A stretch of 64,000 nt of DNA, from positions 1 to 64,000 of the forward strand of contig CAKPKL010000003.1 of the NCBI GenBank assembly GCA_934167485.1. The letters run 5' to 3'. Both the position numbers and the translations under genes were made by a program. Under the pieces are notes generated by a model. That model worked only from the letters and a program-made list of their open reading frames with translations. It was not told the origin of the DNA and made no database searches. Positions 36,791 to 44,473 of this stretch are shown here, piece after piece (position 1 is the stretch's first letter; each line of letters starts with the position of its first letter). This DNA is from an uncultured Bacilli bacterium. Lineage in GTDB: Bacteria; Bacillota_I; Bacilli_A; RF39; UBA660.

Positions 36791-36838
36791 AAAAAACACA
36801 AAGAAACCTAGAGTTTTATTCTCTAGATCTTTGTGTTT
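36791..36838 (-). terminator. Strong terminator between promoter and prepilin-like gene (candidate attenuator)
   Basis: Outer stem of 11 bp (36794-36804 with 36828-36838) and inner stem CTAGAG/CTCTAG (36808-36813 with 36821-36826), followed by a T run on the minus strand. The upstream DUF308 gene already has its own terminator at 36992-37020, so this one seems to serve the short leader transcript. Confidence 0.8.
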
Positions 36839-36865
36839 ATGTATTCTAATAGTATTATAGTATAA

Positions 36866-36922
36866 TTAGATACCCCCCCCCCAGGCATTATTTTTATTGT
36901 TTTTTCTTAATGATATCTTCAT
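36866..36922 (-). CDS. Poly-G leader peptide frame (18 codons as sequenced)
   Basis: Reads MKISLRKNNKNNAWGGGI then stop, with the Trp and Gly codons formed by TGG plus a run of ten Gs (36873-36882). The encoded KNNAWGGG matches the leader at 16697. Flanks (GTATCTA, TTATAC) match the leader near 60549. As sequenced the frame stops at 36866-36868. With 9 or 12 Gs it would run on to a TAG at 36823-36825 inside the terminator stem. The ribosome site is weak (AAAGG, 12 nt upstream). Whether it is translated is unknown. Confidence 0.5.
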   Translation of the reverse strand: MKISLRKNNKNNAWGGGI

Positions 36923-36948
36923 ATACTACCACTACCTTTACTATATTT

Positions 36949-36977
36949 AGTATATATTTTTATACACTATTTGTCAA
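36949..36977 (-). promoter_or_regulatory. Promoter of the poly-G leader and prepilin-like gene
   Basis: -35 TTGACA (36972-36977), 17-bp spacer, -10 TATACT (36949-36954). The next downstream start codon is the leader ATG at 36922. Confidence 0.78.
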
Positions 36978-36991
36978 TATTTATATTAAAA

Positions 36992-37020
36992 AAATATAGG
37001 TTATTGATTAATCTATATTT
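36992..37020 (-). terminator. Terminator of DUF308 gene (repeated hairpin)
   Basis: AAATATAG (36992-36999) pairs with CTATATTT (37013-37020), T run on the minus strand. The same hairpin occurs at 16744 and 30718, there in opposite loop orientation. Confidence 0.75.
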
Positions 37021-37030
37021 TATATAAAAG

Positions 37031-37570
37031 CTATTTTAATTTAATAAGTACATATATACTTTCTATTAGTGATAATACCTCTGATATAAGTAATAACAAC
37101 CCTGCTGTTGTTGCAATTGTCATAATTGATGTAAATGGATTAATTATTAATAATATACCTAATACTATCATAAGTATAGTAAGTATTACTAACCATATAT
37201 ATTCTGTTAATATTGTACTTAAATTAATAGATAATTGTAACTTAAATAAATTACTAACTATTATCCATATACCTAATATTATTGGAAATATATTTATTAA
37301 GTCCATTCTATATATAAATATCATTATACCTGATATAAGTGTAATTAAACCTAATAATAAATCAAAACTAAATAATCTAGATTCATGTGACATTGTAAAG
37401 TATGAAACAAAATAACCTATACCATTTATAAACATAATAATAGAAAATATTATTACAAATACTTCTAAAGATTTTAATGGATTAATTATTAAAAATATAG
37501 AAAGTATTATCATTAAACTAGATATTATTATTGAATAGCTTTCACATCTTTTTATATATTCTTTTATCAT
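37031..37570 (-). CDS. DUF308 (HdeD-like) membrane protein
   Basis: 179 aa with six predicted membrane helices and internally repeated pattern (LIINPLKSLEVF, LIINPFTSIMTI), the duplicated helix-pair layout of the DUF308/HdeD family. HdeD is linked to acid resistance in E. coli; function in Bacilli is not established. The RBS is AGGAGG. A stand-alone gene. The 134 bp between it and maf hold no convincing feature. Confidence 0.82.
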   Translation of the reverse strand: MIKEYIKRCESYSIIISSLMIILSIFLIINPLKSLEVFVIIFSIIMFINGIGYFVSYFTMSHESRLFSFDLLLGLITLISGIMIFIYRMDLINIFPIILGIWIIVSNLFKLQLSINLSTILTEYIWLVILTILMIVLGILLIINPFTSIMTIATTAGLLLLISEVLSLIESIYVLIKLK

Positions 37571-37704
37571 ATATTCCTCCTATATTTAGGATACCATATT
37601 TTTAAATTTTTATTAATATACAAAAATTATATAAATGTAGTTTATTATACAATTATATTTCAGTACTTATTAATTTTTTTATCTATTTCTAATAATTCTT
37701 TCAC

Positions 37705-38289
37705 TTAATTCTCCAAATCTTTTAAAGTAATTCCCCAAGAGTTTAAATGTTTATATATAGTTTCTGTTGGGATACCTAATATATTATAATAACTTCCTTC
37801 TATTTTATCTAAAAAGTTAGATACCATTGTTTCAAAAACAAATCCTGATACATGTAATGTACTTGGTTCATTTTCTATATAATAATCTATATCACTTTCA
37901 CTTATTTTTCTTAAAATAATTTTAGTACTAACACAATCAGTTATTATTTCATTATTATATTTATTAATAAGTGTTATACCTGTTATTACATACGAAGTAT
38001 TTCCAGAACAAAGTCTTAAATTATTTTTAGCTTCTTCTAATGTTTTAGGTTTTTCTAATATAATACCATCTACATATACTACTGTATCAAGTGATAGTAT
38101 TATTCCATCATTTATTTTATCTTCTACGCTTTTTGCTTTACCAAAAGATAAGTCTTTAACATATTTATAAACATCATTATAATTTTTTGACTCTTCCTTA
38201 AAATTACTTTCTATATTAGTATGTTTTAATCCTGTTGTATTTAATATTTTACTTTTAAATTTAGATGTACTAGCTAATATTAGTTTCAA
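37705..38289 (-). CDS. maf: Maf-type nucleotide pyrophosphatase
   Basis: 194 aa. House-cleaning pyrophosphatase for modified or non-canonical NTPs; the family is linked to septum control. N-terminal LILASTSKFKSKIL (usual form LASxSPRR), catalytic SLDTVVYVDG near 66, and the C-terminal IEGSYYNILGIP near 168. The start is a TTG at 38289 with AAAGGTGAT upstream, overlapping the preceding gene's TGA by 4 bp. Paired with a second nucleotide-sanitation enzyme. Confidence 0.9.
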   Translation of the reverse strand: MKLILASTSKFKSKILNTTGLKHTNIESNFKEESKNYNDVYKYVKDLSFGKAKSVEDKINDGIILSLDTVVYVDGIILEKPKTLEEAKNNLRLCSGNTSYVITGITLINKYNNEIITDCVSTKIILRKISESDIDYYIENEPSTLHVSGFVFETMVSNFLDKIEGSYYNILGIPTETIYKHLNSWGITLKDLEN

Positions 38290-38609
38290 TCTATCACCTT
38301 TTCTAAGTATATTCTATTATTAAATGAACCTCTTTTTAGTACTTTTTGATGAGCTATAAGAGAAACATCTTCTAAAGTTTTTCCTTCTATTTTAGCAAGT
38401 GCTGCTATTACTTCTAACATATCAGCTAATTCTTCTAGTCTATCCTGTCCATTTGCACTTATTACCTCGTTATATTCCTCATAAAATTTTTTTTCTAACT
38501 CTTTTTTATATTCATCTTCATTCAATACTTTTATAACAGGATTTTCTCCATTACCTTTTATTATATCTGGTATTTTATCTCTTACTAATTTATTATATAT
38601 TTTATCCAT
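38286..38609 (-). CDS. MazG-like nucleotide pyrophosphohydrolase
   Basis: 107 aa. All-alpha NTP-pyrophosphatase fold: YNKLVRDKIPDIIKG at the N-terminus, a FYEEYNEV segment near 43, and EELADMLEVIAALAK near 58 carrying the ExxxD metal-binding pattern. The small size and KLVRDKIP motif match phosphoribosyl-ATP-pyrophosphohydrolase-like house-cleaning enzymes, not HisE in a histidine operon. The RBS is AGGTGAT. Cotranscribed with maf. Confidence 0.87.
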   Translation of the reverse strand: MDKIYNKLVRDKIPDIIKGNGENPVIKVLNEDEYKKELEKKFYEEYNEVISANGQDRLEELADMLEVIAALAKIEGKTLEDVSLIAHQKVLKRGSFNNRIYLEKVID

Positions 38610-38654
38610 AGTATCACCTATTTAATTATAACAAAAATAACTATTTTTGAATAG

Positions 38655-40286
38655 TTATTTTGAACTTTTTACTATAGATATAAATAATACACGTGTAGAA
38701 TTATTAGATGCGAAACCTTTATAGTTATTAGTTAATTCTACTAGTGCTTGAGCCTTACTACTATAGTTTGCAAGCTTATTAGCAGTATTACTTAATTTAT
38801 TTATTCCTTCACTATTAAATGCACTAATACCTTTATCTAACTTGTTTATACCATTATTTAATTTATCTACTCCATTATATAATGTATTAAGTGAAGTTTT
38901 TATTGTATCCATCGCACTATCTCTTACGTTATTAGCTACTTCTTTTGATACTTTTTCTGCTACACTTCCTGCAACACTAGAAGCAGTCATAGAAGATACT
39001 GTAACAGATACTTCTTTTGATATCTTCTCTGCTACATACATTGAAGTTGATTGTGCAGTATTTTTAGCTGCTATACTTGAATATTTACTTATAACTGGTA
39101 AGTATTGATCAGATGCAATAATACTACAACTATTTGCTTGTTCTGGCGTCATTGTTCCTCCCTGGCTTTGTATTGACTTACCAATTTCACAAGCAACATA
39201 ATCATTATATTTTCCTGAATCTTGTAAATATTCCACTACAGCTTCTTCTACTTGTGATTTTACTATATTAACTACCTCTGGATCATTAGGATTTAAATTA
39301 TTTTTAACTGTATTCCAAGTATTAAGAGCTATTTCATTTTTATAGTCATCTGTATACATAGATTCTACTGTACAAACTGATGCATCTTTAATAGAATTAA
39401 TTTGTTCTTGACTTAAAGCATCTCCTGTAAGTTTATTAAGTGACGCTATTGAAGTTTCTAAACTATTTTTTAAAGTATTAGAACCTTTTGTTACTTCTTT
39501 AGAACCATCTTCTATTTTATTCATATTAGTTTGTAATGCATTAACACTACTATATACTGTATCCAATTTATTAAATATATCTAAATCGCTATTATCTAAT
39601 AATTTAGGTGTAGATACTATATACATATTACCTAAACTAAATTTTTTAGTATCATATGTTATTGTAATTTCATCCATTCCTTTTAAACTATTTAAACCAA
39701 TACTATCGTATAGTCCAGGAGATGATATACCTACTAATATATTTTTAGTACCATTATTGATAACTTTTCCATTTGTTATACTTATATTAGAACTATTATT
39801 ATCTAAAATAGTTCCTACAGTTACTACAAATGGTGTATACATATCAGTATAAACTCCATTTACTAGTACTCTATTTTTCTCATTATTTGTAAATGTTAAT
39901 TTAATTTTAACACTACCACTTTTACCTATCATATCTTTACTATTCATCTTTTTACCATTTAAATAATAGGTAATTTTAGTATCTATTGGAAGATTCTTAT
40001 CTATTTTACCTCTATAATATATATCACTTCCTTTAGTACTCCATTTTATATTATTATTTTCTATTTTAAATTTTTCTTCACCATTTATATTTAAAATATC
40101 AGTAAGCATACTCTCATCATCTATTGTACCTGTTTCTTTATTTACTAAATGGTTTACTACCGTAATATTAGTAATTTTTCCTGACGTATTTAAATTTGTA
40201 TAAATTGTTTCACTTTTTTCTAAAGCAAATGTTGTTACTGGCATTAAGAGTGTAAGTGCGAGTAACATTTTTAATTTATTTTTCAT
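38655..40286 (-). CDS. Secreted heptad-repeat protein partnered with an MMPL exporter
   Basis: 543 aa. Signal peptide MKNKLKMLLALTLLMPVTTFA. Residues 25-240 form an unassigned beta-rich domain (KSETIYTNLNTSGKITNITV) seen in proteins encoded beside Gram-positive MMPL/YhgE exporters. Residues about 250-285 and 470-520 carry xxxLxxG heptads (VDKLNNGINKLDKGISAF) expected to be coiled. No C-terminal anchor. The gene overlaps the exporter end by 11 bp, so the two are coupled and probably form one envelope complex. Confidence 0.78.
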   Translation of the reverse strand: MKNKLKMLLALTLLMPVTTFALEKSETIYTNLNTSGKITNITVVNHLVNKETGTIDDESMLTDILNINGEEKFKIENNNIKWSTKGSDIYYRGKIDKNLPIDTKITYYLNGKKMNSKDMIGKSGSVKIKLTFTNNEKNRVLVNGVYTDMYTPFVVTVGTILDNNSSNISITNGKVINNGTKNILVGISSPGLYDSIGLNSLKGMDEITITYDTKKFSLGNMYIVSTPKLLDNSDLDIFNKLDTVYSSVNALQTNMNKIEDGSKEVTKGSNTLKNSLETSIASLNKLTGDALSQEQINSIKDASVCTVESMYTDDYKNEIALNTWNTVKNNLNPNDPEVVNIVKSQVEEAVVEYLQDSGKYNDYVACEIGKSIQSQGGTMTPEQANSCSIIASDQYLPVISKYSSIAAKNTAQSTSMYVAEKISKEVSVTVSSMTASSVAGSVAEKVSKEVANNVRDSAMDTIKTSLNTLYNGVDKLNNGINKLDKGISAFNSEGINKLSNTANKLANYSSKAQALVELTNNYKGFASNNSTRVLFISIVKSSK

Positions 40287-42348
40287 ATTTAACTCCTTTC
40301 ATATTTAATGTAGTTTTCATAATTATTTTATCAAATACAAGTAATAAACTTGGAAGTATTAATATTACTGTTAACATGCTTATTATTGATCCACGACTTA
40401 ATAATTCACATATTGAACCTATCATATCTATTTTTGTATATACTGCAACACCAACTGTAGCTGCAAAGAAACAAAGAGCAGATACTATAATTGATGGAAC
40501 AGTTGTACTTAAAGTTTCCTTCATAGCTTCATATTTATTTCCTATATTTTTTCTATCATTTAAGTATTTTGTTGACATAAGTATCGCATAATCTATAGTC
40601 GCACCAAGTTGTATTGTTCCAACTACTATAGAAGCTATAAATGGTAAACTTGTATTTGTAAAATATGCGAATGCCATATTTACAAATATAGCAAATTCTA
40701 TAGAGAATACTAATATAACTGGAAGACTAATAGATTTTAATACAAATAACATTATAAAGAATATAACTATTATTGATATATAATTAACCATGCGGAAATC
40801 ATGGTCTGCTATTTCTACTAAGTCTTTCATAAGTGGGCCTTCACCAGCTATTATTCCTTCATCATCATACTTATAAACTATATCCTTTATTTCATCTACT
40901 TGATTATTCAAATCATCACTAGCAATCTCATATGAAGAATTTAATATTATAAGTTGATATTTATCATTATCCATAATACTTATTAAATCATCTGGAATCA
41001 TTTCTACTGGAAGTCCAAAATCTAATACTGTATTAGGAGCTAAAACTAAATCTATACCATCTACGTCTTTTAACTCTTTAGTTAAATTTTCTATTTTATT
41101 TGCTTTTATATTTTTATCTACTAATATAATTTCTGGAGAAACTATATTAAAGTTTTTTGCTAAATTTGTATTTGCTACATTAAAAGCTAAATCATTTGGT
41201 AATGATTCATCTAATTTATAATAAACATCATAGTTGTTATTACCTATATAAGCTGGTATCATAAGTAATACAAAAATAATTATAATTAATATATTGTGAT
41301 TAATTGAAAATTTCTGTAATCTTTTAAAACTTGGAAATATATTCTTATGTTTTGTTTTTTGTATTAATTTATCAAATACAAGAAGTAATGATGGGAAGAG
41401 TGTTAAAACTGTTATAACTCCACAAATTACTCCTTTAGCCATTACTATACCAATATCACGTCCGAGTGTTAAATCCATTGAACAAAGGGCTAAGAAACCA
41501 GCTACTGTTGTAAGTGATGAACCTAATACCGATACAAATGTATCTTTAATAGCAAGACTCATTGCATTCTTAATGTCTTTATTTTCTTTTTTATATTGTT
41601 CATATTTATGATATAAGAATATTGAAAAATCCATAGTTACCCCTAATTGCAATATAGCTGTTATTGCTTTTGTTATATATGATATTTCTCCTAAAAATAC
41701 ATTAGAACCCATATTATATATAATAGCAATCCCTATATTACCTAGTAATAAAAATGGTATTATATATGAATCTGTTGTTATAAAAAGTATAATTAAACAT
41801 AATATAACTGCTATTGTTACATAAATAAATACCTCACTATTAGATAAATTCATAGTATCAAGAACCATTGCTGTCATACTACTAATATTATTAGGATCAG
41901 TAATTTTTCTTAAATCTTCTAGTGCTTTTATAGTACTATCTTCACTTGTAGAACCATTAAATGTAACCATTATAATTGTACTATCACCATTATATAATTT
42001 ATCTTGTAATTCATCAGGTAATATTTCCTTAGGTAAAGTAGTACCTATCGCATCAGTTACACTAAATACTTTATTTACTCCATCTATTTTTTTTATTTTA
42101 TCTTCTAACTTTAATATATCACTACCAGAAATATTATCTGTTTCAACAAATGCATATGATCCAAGACCAAACTCATCAGTTAATACATTTTCTCCTTTAA
42201 TAGTGTCTATATCTTCTGGTAAATATACCAATATATCATAATTTGTTCTAGTATTTACATAACCTATTATTGATGGAATTAAAAGTAATAAGCAAATAGT
42301 AACTACTAAAACACTATGATGTGTTATAAAATCTCTTAATTTTTTCAT
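40276..42348 (-). CDS. MMPL/RND-family membrane exporter
   Basis: 690 aa. Two homologous halves, each a membrane helix followed by an extracellular domain (about 30-165 and 355-510) and five more helices, with paired patterns TKAITAILQLGVTMDFSIFL and ASIVVGTIQLGATIDYAILM. The latter carry the Asp of the proton-relay segment. Gram-positive members export lipids, drugs or peptides. The divergent TetR-type gene and the nested palindromes between them suggest substrate-responsive repression. The RBS is AAAGGAG. Confidence 0.9.
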   Translation of the reverse strand: MKKLRDFITHHSVLVVTICLLLLIPSIIGYVNTRTNYDILVYLPEDIDTIKGENVLTDEFGLGSYAFVETDNISGSDILKLEDKIKKIDGVNKVFSVTDAIGTTLPKEILPDELQDKLYNGDSTIIMVTFNGSTSEDSTIKALEDLRKITDPNNISSMTAMVLDTMNLSNSEVFIYVTIAVILCLIILFITTDSYIIPFLLLGNIGIAIIYNMGSNVFLGEISYITKAITAILQLGVTMDFSIFLYHKYEQYKKENKDIKNAMSLAIKDTFVSVLGSSLTTVAGFLALCSMDLTLGRDIGIVMAKGVICGVITVLTLFPSLLLVFDKLIQKTKHKNIFPSFKRLQKFSINHNILIIIIFVLLMIPAYIGNNNYDVYYKLDESLPNDLAFNVANTNLAKNFNIVSPEIILVDKNIKANKIENLTKELKDVDGIDLVLAPNTVLDFGLPVEMIPDDLISIMDNDKYQLIILNSSYEIASDDLNNQVDEIKDIVYKYDDEGIIAGEGPLMKDLVEIADHDFRMVNYISIIVIFFIMLFVLKSISLPVILVFSIEFAIFVNMAFAYFTNTSLPFIASIVVGTIQLGATIDYAILMSTKYLNDRKNIGNKYEAMKETLSTTVPSIIVSALCFFAATVGVAVYTKIDMIGSICELLSRGSIISMLTVILILPSLLLVFDKIIMKTTLNMKGVKYEK

Positions 42349-42421
42349 ATTGAACTCCTTTCACTTAAACATTTTATTCTTTTAAAAATAAAATTACATC
42401 AACATATTTATTCTTGCGTAT

Positions 42422-42478
42422 GATATCCAACAAATATATGAAAATGTATGTACATTTAAACTACTTTTGTTGGATATC
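42422..42478. promoter_or_regulatory. Nested palindromic operator between MMPL operon and TetR gene
   Basis: A perfect 13-bp inverted repeat GATATCCAACAAA (42422-42434) / TTTGTTGGATATC (42466-42478) surrounds a concentric 16-bp palindrome AAATGTA-TG-TACATTT (42442-42457). It overlaps the likely -35 regions of both divergent promoters; the TetR gene has TTTACA (42479-42484), 16 bp, TATAAT (42501-42506). Probably the binding site of the TetR-type protein. Confidence 0.75.
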
Positions 42479-42522
42479 TTTACAAACGTATAAATTAGTG
42501 TATAATTATTGTTGGTGATAAT

Positions 42523-43083
42523 ATGGATAAAAAAATAGATTTAAGAGTAATAAAAACAAAGAAAAATTTATATAATAGTTTACTTATTCTTATGGGAAGC
42601 ATGCCATTTGAAGATATAAAAGTATCTGATATATGTGATAAATCATTAATAAATAGATCAACTTTCTATGCTCACTTTAGTGATAAATATGAACTATTAC
42701 ATTCACTTATATCAGACTTAAAAGAAGAGTTAGTTTTAACTTTAGAAAAAAATCAAGGCATAGAAAATCCAAAAGATTATTATATGAAAATGATTGAATT
42801 ATTTTTAACTCATATAGATGATAATATTAATACATATAAAGCTATTATAAATAATAATAAAGATAGTATAGTTATGGATATGGTAACAGATACTTTAACA
42901 AATGATATTAAAAACAAACTAAAAAAAGAAGCTACTGGTAAAATACCTGTAGAGTTTATTTCTAAATTTTATATAGGAGCTGTTATAAGTGTAGGTATTG
43001 AATATTTAAGAAATCCTAAAGCAAATTCAAAAGAAAAAGTAATTGAATATTTAAATCAATTACTTCCTGATAAAATATACTAA
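42523..43083 (+). CDS. TetR/AcrR-family transcriptional regulator
   Basis: 186 aa. N-terminal helix-turn-helix (about 10-57): RVIKTKKNLYNSLLILM, then FEDIKVSDICDKSLINRSTFYAHF with the typical STFYxHF recognition helix. The C-terminal ligand domain is all-helical. Divergent from the MMPL exporter operon and next to a nested palindrome, so a local repressor of the exporter and of itself is likely. The RBS is GGTGAT. Converges on the symporter gene 4 bp away. Confidence 0.9.
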   Translation: MDKKIDLRVIKTKKNLYNSLLILMGSMPFEDIKVSDICDKSLINRSTFYAHFSDKYELLHSLISDLKEELVLTLEKNQGIENPKDYYMKMIELFLTHIDDNINTYKAIINNNKDSIVMDMVTDTLTNDIKNKLKKEATGKIPVEFISKFYIGAVISVGIEYLRNPKANSKEKVIEYLNQLLPDKIY

Positions 43084-43087
43084 TTAT

Positions 43088-44284
43088 TTAGTATTTTTTA
43101 TTTACTATTTTTTCTGTTATCGCACATGTTGGTATATCACCTACTACATTAAGACAAGTAGCTGGTGGATCTACTATCCAACCTATAGTTGCTATTATTG
43201 GAAATGCTTCACTACTAAATCCATAAAGAGATACTATTAACATCTCTCCTATAAGTCCTCCACCTGGAATTCCACTCATTACAACACCCGATAGTACAGC
43301 AATAACAATAGCTATTAAATATGTATCAAGCCCTGTAAAACTTTTACCAAACACAGTAAATAAGAATGCTATTTTAAGTATTGAGGCCATACTAGAACCT
43401 TCCATATGCATAGTTGCTCCTATTGGCATAACAGTACTACTTACATCTGGATCCATATTCATATTTTTAGAACACTCTAAATTAGCAGGAAGACTTGCTA
43501 AAGATGAACAAGTACCAAGAGATGTTACTGTAGGAATAAATGAATATTTAAGAAACTCTTTTATACCTTTTTTACCACGAGCTATATAAGAATATAAAGA
43601 ATAAAAAATTATGAAATAAAGAATAGACATTATATAATATAAAATCATACTTTTAGCGTAACTACCTATAATTTCTTTACCATATTCACCTATTAAAGAT
43701 GCAAAATAAGCACAAAGTCCAATAGGTGCAATATACATAACTATATGAATTACTTTAAGCATTACTAAAGATAAAGAATAAAGTCCCTCTTCTATTTTTT
43801 TACTATTAGTAAGATTAACTCCAAATCCAAATAAAATAGAAAATATTATAAGTGGCAACATACTACTTTTAGATAGTAATAAATTAAAATCACTTACAGT
43901 AACCATATCAACTATTTTATCTCCTATATTTATACTTTCTCTTACCCCCTCACTTAAAGCTATACTAATACCATCACTAGGTGAAAATATTTTAACACCT
44001 ATAAGCATAAATATTGAAGCTATCATACTAGTTATTATAAAAACTAACAACATTACTCTAAAAGTCTTATTTAATTTTTTAAAACTTTTTATTCTAGATA
44101 TACTACTAGATATAGTAAAAAATACAAGTGGAACTACTATTGTATAAAGTAAATTTATAAATATAGTACCAATTGGTTTTAAATTTATCGCATTATCTTT
44201 TAATATAATACCAATTACACATCCTATAATTATTGAAACTAATAAAATTATTGGAAATTTATAAGTCTTTATTATTTTTTTCAC
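43088..44284 (-). CDS. Dicarboxylate/amino acid:cation symporter (DAACS family)
   Basis: 398 aa with the eight-helix plus hairpin-loop plan of GltPh-like transporters. Visible: SLGTCSSLASLP near 255 (HP1 Ser-rich tip), PIGATMHMEGSS near 285 (NMDGT-like helix 7 motif), SGIPGGGLIGEM near 340 (HP2) and a WIVDPPATCLNVVGD segment near 370. Imports glutamate, aspartate or another dicarboxylate with H+ or Na+; exact substrate unknown. The start is a GTG at 44284 behind AGGAGG. Preceded by a hairpin and T run. Confidence 0.88.
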   Translation of the reverse strand: MKKIIKTYKFPIILLVSIIIGCVIGIILKDNAINLKPIGTIFINLLYTIVVPLVFFTISSSISRIKSFKKLNKTFRVMLLVFIITSMIASIFMLIGVKIFSPSDGISIALSEGVRESINIGDKIVDMVTVSDFNLLLSKSSMLPLIIFSILFGFGVNLTNSKKIEEGLYSLSLVMLKVIHIVMYIAPIGLCAYFASLIGEYGKEIIGSYAKSMILYYIMSILYFIIFYSLYSYIARGKKGIKEFLKYSFIPTVTSLGTCSSLASLPANLECSKNMNMDPDVSSTVMPIGATMHMEGSSMASILKIAFLFTVFGKSFTGLDTYLIAIVIAVLSGVVMSGIPGGGLIGEMLIVSLYGFSSEAFPIIATIGWIVDPPATCLNVVGDIPTCAITEKIVNKKY

Positions 44285-44412
44285 ATATTACCTCCTGGTA
44301 AAATATATGTCAAAAAAAAAATATTAGACTAATTACTAATATTTAGTGGGTTCAATTTAATTATATCACTAAAGAATTCAAAATAAAAGACTATTATTAT
44401 AAAAATTAAATG

Positions 44413-44457
44413 TGCTATAATTAAAGAGAGCCTAGAGTAACTCTCTAGTATTTTTTT
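44413..44457 (+). promoter_or_regulatory. pyrG promoter and attenuator-like leader
   Basis: Extended -10 TGCTATAAT (44413-44421) without a clear -35. The first transcribed bases form alternative hairpins: CTAGAG/CTCTAG (44432-44437 with 44443-44448) followed by TATTTTTTT looks like a terminator, while GAGAG/CTCTC can pair alternatively. B. subtilis pyrG is controlled by leader attenuation; a similar mode here is inference, as the initiating GGG of that system is not evident. Confidence 0.5.
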
Positions 44458-44473
44458 ATTTTGGAGGTGTATT

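Noticed and set aside
37640..37708. 14-codon frame with GTG start after maf (GGAG 6 nt upstream)
   Set aside because: Too short, no protein-like features beyond Lys/Ile richness; cannot be separated from chance.
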